Source of the DNA: a bacterium
GTDB lineage: Bacteria > Methylomirabilota > Methylomirabilia > Methylomirabilales > 2-02-FULL-66-22
NCBI GenBank assembly: GCA_029580855.1
Contig: JAKPQH010000055.1
Span: forward strand, 35,582 to 99,581
DNA length: 64,000 bases
Direction: 5' to 3'
Part shown: positions 44,287-52,706 of the stretch, piece by piece
How the letters are laid out: every line of letters begins with the position of its first letter
How positions within the stretch are numbered: the first letter of the stretch is position 1
Position numbers and translations under genes: made by a program
Notes under the pieces: generated by a model
Database searches by the model: none
Seen by the model: the letters and a program-made list of their open reading frames with translations, nothing else
What the model was told of the DNA's origin: nothing

Positions 44287-46116
44287 CTACCAGCCGATCA
44301 CGTATTGCTTGTCCCTAGCCGGCGAGGCCCCGCCGGACATGACTCCCGTCTCGGAGTTATACATGATCATGGTCGTCGCATCGGTGAACCGCCCCTTCAG
44401 CACGTTCACCTTGTGCCCGCGCCCCCGCAGGTCGTTGAGCACGTCCTCCGGGATGCCCGGGTTCACGTTCATCAACAAGGGCAACGCCTCGTGGGGAAAG
44501 AACATGCTCGGATAGTGCTTCGTCACCACCTTGGGTGCATCGATGGCCGATTGAACCTCCATCCCGAACACCACGAGGTTCAAGAGCGACTGATTCGTCA
44601 CCTGGTCCTGATCGTCGCCGCCCGGTGTCCCGAGAATCGCGAACGGCTTGCCGTCCTTCAGGACCAGGGTGGGCGTCAGGGTTGTCGTCGGGCGCTTGCC
44701 GGGAGCGAAGGCCCGTGGGGAGTCCTTCTTGTCCACGTCGAACATCTGGCCGCGCGTCCCCAGAACAAACCCCAATCCCGGGATGACCGGCGACGTGGTG
44801 AACCACCCGCCCGATGGGGTCCCCGAGAACATGTTACCGTTCCGGTCGATCACCCGGGTTCCTGTCGTGCCCTCGGTCCACTCCCGCGGATAGAAACCGA
44901 GCTTCTTGGTGGCCGGCTTGTCGTTGTACTTCCAGGCGTCCCCGGGAACGAAATCCGGCGAGGCCTTGGTCATATCGATCAGCTTGGCCCGCTCTTTGGC
45001 ATACTCCTTCGATAGAAGTCCAACTTTGGGAACCTCGACAAAATCCGGATCCCCGTAATACTGATGCCGATCGGCGTGCGCCAGCTTGGCCGCCTCGATC
45101 CACACGTGAATGTAATCTGCGGAGTTGTGTTTCAAGGCCGGTAGGTCGAACTGTTCCAGGATGTTCAGCGTCTGCAGGAAGACGGGCCCCTGTGACCACG
45201 GACCGTGTTTGTAGACCTCGACGCCGCGATAGGTGACCATCCAGGGTTCCCGCAGCTTGACGCTGTAGGTGTGGAAATCCTCGAGCGTCAAGAGTCCGGT
45301 ATGTTTCTCCCCGGTGGCATCCTTGAACGCGTTCTCCTTCTGGAACTTCACGATGGCTTCGGCGATATCCCCCTTGTAGAAACGGTCGCGGACGGCCTTC
45401 AGGGCCGCGCTGCGGTTCTTTCCCGCCTTCTTGGCCTTGGTCTCGGCCTCAACCAACTTCTTCAGAGTGTTGGCCAGGTCCTTCTGCACGAAGATCTGCC
45501 CGAAGTTCGGCACCTTCCCGTCGGGCAGGAACACCGCCGCGGAGCCGGGCCATTCCTCCCGGAAGCGCTTCTCGGTGGCGATGATGTTGTTCCGGAAGGA
45601 GTGGTACATGGGAAAGCCCTTGTCCGCCAGCCGCACGGCGCCGGCGGCAACCTCGGCGAACGACTTCGTCCCCCACTTGTCCAGCATGAAGACCAGGGCG
45701 TCCACGACCGCAGGAACGCCGGCGGGGAGCAAGCCGTCGCCGGGGATCATCATAATCCCGTTCTTCTGAAACCAGTCAATATCCACGCCTTTGGGCGCGG
45801 CCATGTTGCCGTCCACCGAGTAGACCTTCTTGTCCTTGGCGACATAGAGCAGCGTGGGAACCTCGCCGCCGATCCCGAAGAGGTCGAACTCCAGGACGGA
45901 CTGGGCCAGGACGGTGGCGACGCCGGCATCGAACGCGTTGCCGCCCCTCTTGAGCATCTCCACACCGATCTCGGTTGCGAGCCAGTGTCCGCACGACACC
46001 ATGCCGTTCGTCCCCATGATGGTCGGCCGGGTGAGATCGCTCGCCTGCGTCGCCGCCGGGAACGCGGCGAGCACGAAGAGCGCCAGCACTACAGAGATCC
46101 ACCGACAGCGTCTCAT
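44287..46116 (-). CDS. Gamma-glutamyltransferase family protein, divergent paralogue E
   Basis: 609 residues; GGAGGG precedes the ATG at 46116. Signal peptide ISVVLALFVLAAFPAATQAS. Catalytic T417 is in EGTTGTRVIDRNGN. VDGNMAAP replaces GREVAP, and LTPTLVLKDGKP follows where the SSM site would be; the loop GTPGGDDQDQ is kept. It is the first of the four tandem genes. A sigma-54-type promoter 136 bases upstream makes it the natural entry point of transcription controlled by the adjacent NtrC-type regulator. Confidence 0.9.
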   Translation of the reverse strand: MRRCRWISVVLALFVLAAFPAATQASDLTRPTIMGTNGMVSCGHWLATEIGVEMLKRGGNAFDAGVATVLAQSVLEFDLFGIGGEVPTLLYVAKDKKVYSVDGNMAAPKGVDIDWFQKNGIMMIPGDGLLPAGVPAVVDALVFMLDKWGTKSFAEVAAGAVRLADKGFPMYHSFRNNIIATEKRFREEWPGSAAVFLPDGKVPNFGQIFVQKDLANTLKKLVEAETKAKKAGKNRSAALKAVRDRFYKGDIAEAIVKFQKENAFKDATGEKHTGLLTLEDFHTYSVKLREPWMVTYRGVEVYKHGPWSQGPVFLQTLNILEQFDLPALKHNSADYIHVWIEAAKLAHADRHQYYGDPDFVEVPKVGLLSKEYAKERAKLIDMTKASPDFVPGDAWKYNDKPATKKLGFYPREWTEGTTGTRVIDRNGNMFSGTPSGGWFTTSPVIPGLGFVLGTRGQMFDVDKKDSPRAFAPGKRPTTTLTPTLVLKDGKPFAILGTPGGDDQDQVTNQSLLNLVVFGMEVQSAIDAPKVVTKHYPSMFFPHEALPLLMNVNPGIPEDVLNDLRGRGHKVNVLKGRFTDATTMIMYNSETGVMSGGASPARDKQYVIGW

Positions 46117-46251
46117 CGATCCCTCCTTGTTTTGGATGATGAAGATTGGGGATTTGAAAGGCCGGAATTGGCCGATGAAAAACTGCAGGACTCGCGTCTC
46201 TTGGGATTGCGTTCGAAACAACGAGAAGAGAACACGATGCTTCTCAGGACA

Positions 46252-46266
46252 GCAAACCGCGTACCG
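46252..46266 (-). promoter_or_regulatory. Sigma-54 (-24/-12) promoter before the ggt-like array
   Basis: The minus strand reads CGGTACGCGGTTTGCT: GG (46265-46264) and GC (46253-46252) are separated by exactly ten bases. Against the consensus GGCACG-N4-TTGCW there is one mismatch. The start would be near 46241, leaving a 125-base leader before the ATG at 46116. The gene just upstream encodes a sigma-54 activator. Confidence 0.65.
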
Positions 46267-46360
46267 TCAGGGTCGCGATGGGCCGGTCCGGTCTAACATC
46301 CGGCAACAAAAGACCACGTCGTCTTTCCCGGCGATCCAAGGTTCGCCCGGGATTCGGAAC

Positions 46361-46403
46361 AAACGTTTACACCGAGAGTGCACCTGTCAATGAACGTTAC
46401 ACG
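46361..46403. repeat. Direct repeats upstream of the sigma-54 promoter
   Basis: AAACGTTTACACC (46361-46373) and GAACGTTACACGT (46392-46404) share AACGT(T)TACAC and are spaced about three helical turns apart. They lie about 100-140 bases upstream of the -24/-12 element, the usual distance for enhancer sites of NtrC-type activators. No other gene is seen in 46117-46466. Confidence 0.4.
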
Positions 46404-46466
46404 TCCACAAAAACGATCCGGGACAGACGCGACAGTCCAGCCGCGGCGCGCGACGGCTGCGCGCTT

Positions 46467-47843
46467 TCACGCCACGGGGTCGTCGGGAGGCTGGAGCCCG
46501 TATTCCCGGATCTTCCGGTCCAGGGTGGGTCGCGAGATATTGAGGATCCGGCTCGCATGGAGCTTGTTCCACTTCGTGTGGCGGAGCACCCGGCGGATAT
46601 GGTCCTCCTCGACGGTGCGCAGATCCGTCAGCGCCGGGGGGAAATCAACGGGGGGCGGATCGCCGCTCTTCGGTCTCTCGCCGGGCGGGAGAAAACTCCG
46701 CAACAGCGTGTCCCCTTTGCAATTGACCAGCGCCTGGCGGAGGGCGTTCTCCAGTTCGCGGATGTTTCCCCGCCACTCGCGCTGCACGAGCATCTGCATC
46801 GTCTCGTCGGGAATGCGACGCACGTTTTTCTGAAGCTCCCGGTTGATCTGGGCCACGAAATGCTCGACGAGAACCGGAATGTCCTCCGGGCGCTCACGCA
46901 GCGGCGGGACGTAAATCGTAACCACCTTCAGCCGGTAGAAAAGGTCCTCGCGGAATCGCCCGCGGGCCACGCACTCCTCCAGAGGGGGGATCGTGGCGGC
47001 GATGATGCGCGCGTTCGTGGTCAGCGTCTCGTTCCCCCCCACGCGCTCGAACCGTCGCTCCTGCAACACACGCAACAGCTTCACTTGGTTCCCCACGGTC
47101 ATTTCGGCGATCTCGTCCAGGAAGATCGTACCGTCTCCCGCGAGCTCGAACTTGCCACGTTTGCGCGCGACGGCCCCGGTGAATGCGCCCCGTTCGTGTC
47201 CGAACAGCTCGCTGGCCAGAAGCGTCTCCACCAGGGCCCCGCAGTTGATGGCGATGAACGGCGATTGGCGGGACACGCTGGAGAAATGGATCGCGCGCGC
47301 GATCAGCTCCTTGCCGGTGCCACTTTCGCCCTGGATGAGCACGGTCGTGCGGGAGCTGGAGACCGAGCCGATGATCTTGAAGATCTCCTGAAGCTTCCGG
47401 CTGTTCCCGATGACGCGGTAGATATCGCGATCCGCCCCCGCCTCGGTGACGACCAGCCCCGGACCGGTTCGCTCGTCGATCGTGCGGGCGCAGAGATCCA
47501 CTTTCTCGTCCAGCTCGTCCACATCGATGGGTTTCCGCAAGTAATCGAAGGCGCCCCGCTGCATGGCGGCGATCGTCGTGTGCATGTCCCCGAACGCCGT
47601 GATGATGATCACGAGAAGCGCCGGCCGTTTCTCGCGGAACTCTTGCAGAAGCTCGAGGCCGTCTGTATCCGGTAAACGGATGTCCAAAATGACGATATCC
47701 GGACACCACGCGTCACCGGCCTCCCGGCCTTCCGCGCCGTTCTGCGCGGACCGTACCTCGTATCCGCGCTCTTCCAGGTGCTTCTCCAGCACGCGACGAA
47801 TGGAAGGCTCGTCGTCGACCACCAGGATGCGTTTTCGGGCCAT
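46467..47843 (-). CDS. Sigma-54-dependent response regulator (NtrC/AtoC type)
   Basis: 458 residues in the full three-domain plan. Receiver domain: D10/D11, phosphoacceptor D54 (VILDIRLPDT) and K104. AAA+ domain: Walker A GESGTGKE (172-179), sigma-54 contact GAFTGA (219-224) and Walker B FLDEI (241-245). C-terminal Fis-type helix-turn-helix: LNISRPTLDRKIREYGL. It activates sigma-54 promoters when phosphorylated. The kinase gene lies three bases upstream, and a sigma-54 promoter follows just downstream, before the ggt-like array. Confidence 0.95.
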   Translation of the reverse strand: MARKRILVVDDEPSIRRVLEKHLEERGYEVRSAQNGAEGREAGDAWCPDIVILDIRLPDTDGLELLQEFREKRPALLVIIITAFGDMHTTIAAMQRGAFDYLRKPIDVDELDEKVDLCARTIDERTGPGLVVTEAGADRDIYRVIGNSRKLQEIFKIIGSVSSSRTTVLIQGESGTGKELIARAIHFSSVSRQSPFIAINCGALVETLLASELFGHERGAFTGAVARKRGKFELAGDGTIFLDEIAEMTVGNQVKLLRVLQERRFERVGGNETLTTNARIIAATIPPLEECVARGRFREDLFYRLKVVTIYVPPLRERPEDIPVLVEHFVAQINRELQKNVRRIPDETMQMLVQREWRGNIRELENALRQALVNCKGDTLLRSFLPPGERPKSGDPPPVDFPPALTDLRTVEEDHIRRVLRHTKWNKLHASRILNISRPTLDRKIREYGLQPPDDPVA

Positions 47844-47846
47844 GCG

Positions 47847-49820
47847 CTACCCGGTCTCTGCCATAGGAAGGAAAAGAGTAAACTGCGTCGTCCAGCCGCC
47901 CCCGAGAGGTCCCGCGCCGAGTTCCGCCTCCCGCGAGACGACCTCGATCCGGCCTCCGTGTTCCTCTACGAGTCGCCTGCAGATGGACAGCCCCAGGCCC
48001 ATTCCGCGCGTCTTGGTAGAGAAGAACGGCTCGTAGACGCGCTCGAGGTTCTCGGGCGGAATCCCGGTCCCTGCATCCGCGACAACCAGCCGCGCATAGG
48101 CCCGGCCGTCGCACGTGACCTGGCCTGTGCCGAGGCCAATCCGTTTCGTCGCCGCCATGGACTGGCAGGCGTTGACCAGGAGGTTCAAGACAACCTGCTG
48201 GATGCGCCCCTCGTCCAGATACAGCCGAGGGAGGTTCCGGTCGTACTCCTCGAGAAAAACGGCATCGGGTTCCGTCTGCCGGATTATGGCCTTGCACTCC
48301 GCGAGGATTCCGTGCAGATCGCACCACGTCCTGGCCAGCAGCGGGGGTTGCGTGTATGTCAGCGTGTCATTGACGATCCGGTCCAACCGGCCGACTTCCT
48401 TGTCGAGAATTTCCCAATATTCTCGCTCGGCGGAGGCGGCGTGCAGCTGCTTGCGGGCCAGGATCCGGACGTTCATCTTGATCGCCGACAGCGGGTTCCG
48501 GATCTCATGTGCGATCCCGGCAGCGATCTTCCCGATCGCCGCCAACCGCTCCTGCGCCACCAGTTGCGCGTGAGCCTGCTTCAACTCCTCGATCTGGACC
48601 TTGATCTGTCGGCCCATCTGGTTGAACGTGTCGACCAGGACGGCGATCTCGTCGCGGCCCTCCACCTGCGGGGCCCCCTCGAAGACTCCGTCCGCCAGGT
48701 TGCGGGCCATCTGCGCCAGGTGAACCAATGGCTGGGTGATGCGGCGGATCAGCCACACGCTGATCGCGACGCTGACGGACAGCGAAACCGCCCAGGTGAT
48801 GAGGATCAGCCCCAGAGAGCGGTCGCGGACGGCGGCATTATCCTCCAGGGACGACAACACGTAGGCCGTGGCCGTCTCCTCGGCCCGATTCAGCAACCCG
48901 AGAATCTCCCCGGCTGTGCCCGACGCTCGCCTGAACAGCTGGTCGTGGAGCGCGCGGCGCTCGACCACGGCTCGAGACACATGCGCCAGAAATACCAAGG
49001 CCTCTCCATATCGGGGGAGATACTCGACCAGTCGCCTCGTCACGTGAGGCATCAGGCGGCTCGACCGGACGGCCGCGAGGGCGCTGCGGATGTTTTCGGC
49101 GATCTCTTTCTCCGAGGACGGCTCGGGCCAGTCTCCCGCCATCTCCAGCCGGCGCAGCGTGGCGACGCGCGGCAACACCTGGTCGGGGTCGCGGTGCAGA
49201 TGGCCCATTTCCCGCAACTCCACGTTGAAGAACTGCCGGATATCGTTCTGAACGCGCCGGGCGTTCTTTTCCAGATTGATCATGATCAGGTGGTTCGTCA
49301 TGAGCTGCCGCGCGACGCGATCAAATTCCGCGTTGAGACGCTCGGCCCGCGTCAGGATGTCCTGAATCCCCAGATCTTGCCCCGTCCGGCCGTCCCCCAG
49401 GGCGGGGAGCTTTTCCAGATACCGCAGCAGCGGTCGGTCGCTCAGCCTTCCGCCGTTGCTATCCGGGCGAAGGATGGCGATGGGGTTGAGAAGGGAGCGG
49501 CCGATGCGGCGGGACAGCTCGTCGTATTTCTCCACCACGGGGCCGAGATCCTCGACATCGCGCGAGAGCAGAAACGTTTCCAGGTAGTCGCGGCGGATTA
49601 TCGCCTCCTCCTTCAAGACCATGAGAAAGCGCGTGACCGGGATCTCGAGGTCGAAGCTCCGCTGGAAATTACCCAGGATCCGCTGGATGGTGCCGTAGGT
49701 GACAAGCCCGAGCGCCACGACGACGGTCGTGGTCAGTCCAACGAGGATCAGAGTGATCTTCCGCCGCAGGCCAACGCACAAACCGCGAAAGCGAGTGCGT
49801 AGCCGCACCCCCACCTCCAT
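47847..49820 (-). CDS. Membrane sensor histidine kinase
   Basis: 657 residues with the start at 49820, eight bases after GAGG; an ATG at 49829 is also possible. Two membrane helices (ITLILVGLTTTVVVALGLVTYG and LGLILITWAVSLSVSVAISVWLI) enclose a mainly helical periplasmic domain of about 300 residues. A HAMP domain follows, then the HisKA box with H438 (AGIAHEIRNPLSAIK) and the HATPase boxes N (LVNACQSMA), G1 (DAGTGIPP) and G2 (GMGLGLSICRRLVEEHGG). The large sensor region has no recognised ligand. The gene begins one base after pgsW. Confidence 0.93.
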   Translation of the reverse strand: MEVGVRLRTRFRGLCVGLRRKITLILVGLTTTVVVALGLVTYGTIQRILGNFQRSFDLEIPVTRFLMVLKEEAIIRRDYLETFLLSRDVEDLGPVVEKYDELSRRIGRSLLNPIAILRPDSNGGRLSDRPLLRYLEKLPALGDGRTGQDLGIQDILTRAERLNAEFDRVARQLMTNHLIMINLEKNARRVQNDIRQFFNVELREMGHLHRDPDQVLPRVATLRRLEMAGDWPEPSSEKEIAENIRSALAAVRSSRLMPHVTRRLVEYLPRYGEALVFLAHVSRAVVERRALHDQLFRRASGTAGEILGLLNRAEETATAYVLSSLEDNAAVRDRSLGLILITWAVSLSVSVAISVWLIRRITQPLVHLAQMARNLADGVFEGAPQVEGRDEIAVLVDTFNQMGRQIKVQIEELKQAHAQLVAQERLAAIGKIAAGIAHEIRNPLSAIKMNVRILARKQLHAASAEREYWEILDKEVGRLDRIVNDTLTYTQPPLLARTWCDLHGILAECKAIIRQTEPDAVFLEEYDRNLPRLYLDEGRIQQVVLNLLVNACQSMAATKRIGLGTGQVTCDGRAYARLVVADAGTGIPPENLERVYEPFFSTKTRGMGLGLSICRRLVEEHGGRIEVVSREAELGAGPLGGGWTTQFTLFLPMAETG

Positions 49821-49821
49821 A

Positions 49822-50769
49822 TCATCCACCTCGGGACGTCGGCGCCAGCGCGAGGCCGTGCTGCCGGGCCAGTCTCTGCACCTGGAGCAAATGGATGACG
49901 GGGATCCCCGACCGGGCGAAGGCGTGGAGCAGCCCCTGCTGCCGCTCTTCGCACGCGGGGTGCCATGTCACGAGTCCCGGTGGAATCCGGCTCGAATCGC
50001 ACCGTCCGACGTTCACCGAGGCACCCCCGACGTTGACGAAGGCCCTGATGGGACGTTCCCCTGCGGCCTCGCGATACACCGCCAGGTGCAGGCGCACAGC
50101 GTCGGGAAGCGAGCCCGCCCGCAGTTCGCGCACGCCGTTGCGACGGATGGTCTCCCCAGCGTACTGCCGACCCTCCTCCAACAGAAAATTTTCCCCCACC
50201 CCGCCTCCTCGGCTCGCCGCGATGGATCGGAAGGCGAACACCCGTGCCTCATACAGTACCCGTTCGGCGTCGAGCCATGTGAACGCCGGGTCGGTCGCTC
50301 CCCACTGCGAGGTTCCCACCGAGCTGATGACGAGAGGCTGCAAGCGAAGCGCCGAAGCCGCGGATAACACCGCCAGGTTCAGCCCCGGAAGCGAGCCGGA
50401 GAAGCCGACCGCCACCACGTCTCCCTCGCGGACCCCGGCTCGGCGGAACAGATCCGCCGCCAGGGCCGCAAACGCTGGGTTGGCCGCCGCCCGTTTGGCG
50501 CTAAGCGATCCCAGCGTGGTTATCAGAGGACTCATCTCCTCGCCCACGAGTCCCGTCCGCTCGGTGTCATCCGGCGAAAATCCCATCCCCAGTCGAATTC
50601 GCTCCTCCCGGATCCGCGCGATGGCGTTCGCCATCGTCTGGACGGCGCGGTCCCGGACGGCGTCTCGTGTTTGTCGTTGCCAGGCGTCCACGCCCCAGGC
50701 CGCACTCACGACCACGGCGGCGGCCAACGCCAAGCAGGGTACGCCGACTTTCGGGCGGACCCACCTCAC
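49822..50769 (-). CDS. pgsW: Poly-gamma-glutamate system protein PgsW
   Basis: 315 residues. An N-terminal signal anchor (LALAAAVVVSAAWGVDAW) precedes a soluble domain with IRLGMGFSPDDTERTGLVGEE, GVREGDVVAVGFSGSLPGLNLAV and AFVNVGGASVNVGRCDSS, which I recognise as the PgsW family found beside pgsB and pgsC. Its biochemical role is unknown. The start overlaps the pgsC stop by four bases (ATGA), showing tight coupling. Confidence 0.85.
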   Translation of the reverse strand: MRWVRPKVGVPCLALAAAVVVSAAWGVDAWQRQTRDAVRDRAVQTMANAIARIREERIRLGMGFSPDDTERTGLVGEEMSPLITTLGSLSAKRAAANPAFAALAADLFRRAGVREGDVVAVGFSGSLPGLNLAVLSAASALRLQPLVISSVGTSQWGATDPAFTWLDAERVLYEARVFAFRSIAASRGGGVGENFLLEEGRQYAGETIRRNGVRELRAGSLPDAVRLHLAVYREAAGERPIRAFVNVGGASVNVGRCDSSRIPPGLVTWHPACEERQQGLLHAFARSGIPVIHLLQVQRLARQHGLALAPTSRGG

Positions 50770-51209
50770 CAGAGCGTCCCCGGCCGCAACAAGAGCAGGG
50801 CCAGCCGGATCCCGGCCGCGGCGAGCGTCGCCATCAGCAGGGTCGGGAGCACGCCCTGCCTTTCCATGTCGTTGGCCAGCAATCCGGGAACGATGTAGCC
50901 GAGACCGGCCGCCTCGGGCATCAGGTGCGACGTGGCGGCACCCGCAAGTTCCAGACCGCGCATGCAGAGCAGCCCCACCAGGACCATGCAGACGAAGCGT
51001 CGCCGGCTGAAGAGCACGACGTACTCGGAAATCGCTTTCACCAGCACGAGCGTGATCAGCCCCGCTCCGGCGATGACCGCCAGCCCCTGCGGTCTGTTCG
51101 CCACCAATGCGAGGTAGCCGGGCACCACCAATCCGCCGGGGGAGAGCCCGACCACCTCGAAGGAGAGGAGCGAGGCCACGAGGCTCATGCCGATCGCTTC
51201 AACGAACAC
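50766..51209 (-). CDS. pgsC: Poly-gamma-glutamate biosynthesis membrane protein PgsC/CapC
   Basis: 147 residues from the GTG at 51209, with GGAGG six bases before. Four to five helices fill almost the whole protein: SLLSFEVVGLSPGGLVVPGYLALV is the diagnostic PgsC opening, and EAAGLGYIVPGLLANDMERQG the conserved middle. PgsC forms the membrane platform on which PgsB polymerises or exports poly-gamma-glutamate. It overlaps pgsB by 11 bases. Confidence 0.92.
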   Translation of the reverse strand: MFVEAIGMSLVASLLSFEVVGLSPGGLVVPGYLALVANRPQGLAVIAGAGLITLVLVKAISEYVVLFSRRRFVCMVLVGLLCMRGLELAGAATSHLMPEAAGLGYIVPGLLANDMERQGVLPTLLMATLAAAGIRLALLLLRPGTLW

Positions 51210-52365
51210 CGGCGCCTCCGATGAACAGCGCGGCGACGGCCTCACCCGCGCCGCGGTAGTTCCCGATCCCGATCACCGTCGTCCCGTCCGGCGCGTCATC
51301 GAGGATACGCCGATAGACCGTCTCCGGCGGCGACCCCTGAGCGCGGACGATGCGCTCCGGAGCGAAACCGGCGCGCGTGGCGGCCCGGCAGGCGTGCCGC
51401 GTGCCCTCGCCCACCAGCACCAGCCGGTCCACGCCGAGCGACGCGCCGACCAAGGCGCCGAAGGCCACGGAACGCAACGGCCGATCCGCGCGGCAGTTCA
51501 AGATGGCGATGCGCGGCCGCGCGAGATCGCCCTCCGCTTCCAGTCTTCGCCACACCGCGTGGAGCGAGTCCACGTCGTTGAGCGAGAACGCGTTGATAAA
51601 GGCGATCCGCTTCCCGTCGAAACGCTCCCGATGAATCCGGAGAGCGCCCACGTCCGGGACGGCGTCGCGCATGCCGCGCAGCGCGCGCTCCCGATCTACC
51701 CCCACCGCTTCGCAAACCGCCAGAGCCGTCGCGGTGTTCTCGGAAAATTCCAGAGCCGTCCCTTCTGGCAGCGCGCCCGAGTCCGGGGCCGTGGGAGCCT
51801 GCCTGAGGACGCTCCCCTGTTGCGCGCAGCTTTCGGCGAAGCGCTCCAGGTGGTCCCGGCTTCCCGCGACCAGAATCCCCCGCCGCGGGACGCTGAGCGA
51901 GAGTGCGCCCGCGACGGCCTCGCGCGTGCGGCCCATCACCTCCATGTGATCGAGCCGCACGTTGGTGATCACGCCCACCGTGGACCGCACCATGCGCCGC
52001 TCGGACACCCATTGAAGCTCCGGATGAACAGCCATGCACTCCAGGACCACCGCGTCGGCCTGCCGCCGGGCCGCGAGGGCGATCGTCGCCATCTGTTCAC
52101 GGATCGTGGCGCGGCCACGCCGGCGCACCGGGATCTCGCTCCCGTCCTCGAGGATGATCCGCGGGAGGGTGCCCGTGGTCTTGGCGATGACCCGGTGTCC
52201 GCCGGCCCGAAGCCCCGCCGCGATCAAGCGAGTGGTGGTGGATTTGCCGCGCGTGCCGTTGACGTGGATGCGGATGGGAATCCGCCGCAGCCGCCGCTCG
52301 TGCAGGCAGGCTTCCAATCGGAGCAGACCGAGAAGGAGGAGCAATGCGGAAAGGATGACCACCAT
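51199..52365 (-). CDS. pgsB: Poly-gamma-glutamate synthase PgsB/CapB
   Basis: 388 residues. A single N-terminal helix (VVILSALLLLLGLLRLEACL) precedes the Mur-ligase-like ATP-grasping loop HVNGTRGKSTTTR (34-46), the ECMAVHPELQWVSERRM segment and TNVRLDHMEVMGRTREAV with the divalent-metal histidine. It ligates glutamate residues through the gamma-carboxyl group using ATP. It is the first gene of a five-gene operon with pgsC, pgsW and the two-component pair. No pgsA/capA gene follows. Confidence 0.93.
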   Translation of the reverse strand: MVVILSALLLLLGLLRLEACLHERRLRRIPIRIHVNGTRGKSTTTRLIAAGLRAGGHRVIAKTTGTLPRIILEDGSEIPVRRRGRATIREQMATIALAARRQADAVVLECMAVHPELQWVSERRMVRSTVGVITNVRLDHMEVMGRTREAVAGALSLSVPRRGILVAGSRDHLERFAESCAQQGSVLRQAPTAPDSGALPEGTALEFSENTATALAVCEAVGVDRERALRGMRDAVPDVGALRIHRERFDGKRIAFINAFSLNDVDSLHAVWRRLEAEGDLARPRIAILNCRADRPLRSVAFGALVGASLGVDRLVLVGEGTRHACRAATRAGFAPERIVRAQGSPPETVYRRILDDAPDGTTVIGIGNYRGAGEAVAALFIGGAGVR

Positions 52366-52706
52366 GGGAGGCCGTCCCAGGTCTCGACGGACGATAAAGC
52401 CGTCTCCACGTTCGATGTCGGGGACCCGGAGTCAGGCGCCGCTGTGTTCTTATTATCCGTTCCCGGACCGCAAGACAACCGGAAAGTGCGACTCATGCGG
52501 CGTGCCGGACAAAGACCGGGATCCCCCGCGAACCCAAGATAGCCCGCGACATCGTGCGCGGGACCGCTTGATCGGTGTGCGGGGTGGAATCGCGGCGTGG
52601 AGCGCAGTGTGGGGCGACCGCGTCGTCAAACGGGAAGGATCGGAGACACGGACCGGCCCCGCCGGCGCCATCCCGACGGGGCCGCGGGTCCACAAAGAGG
52701 ATGGGG
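52366..52706. other. Intergenic region upstream of pgsB
   Basis: About 340 bases without a gene between the hydroxyacid dehydrogenase end and pgsB. On the minus strand TTGTCT (52478-52473) followed after 17 bases by TAATAA (52455-52450), or after 15 by GATAAT, is the best promoter candidate for the pgs operon, with a leader of about 80 bases. A GC-rich inverted repeat near 52655-52690 may end the dehydrogenase transcript. Confidence 0.35.

Noticed and set aside
51199..52365. PgsB as a Mur ligase or folylpolyglutamate synthase
   Set aside because: The N-terminal membrane helix, the HVNGTRGKST loop and the adjacent pgsC and pgsW fit PgsB/CapB, and the C-terminal Mur domain is not present.
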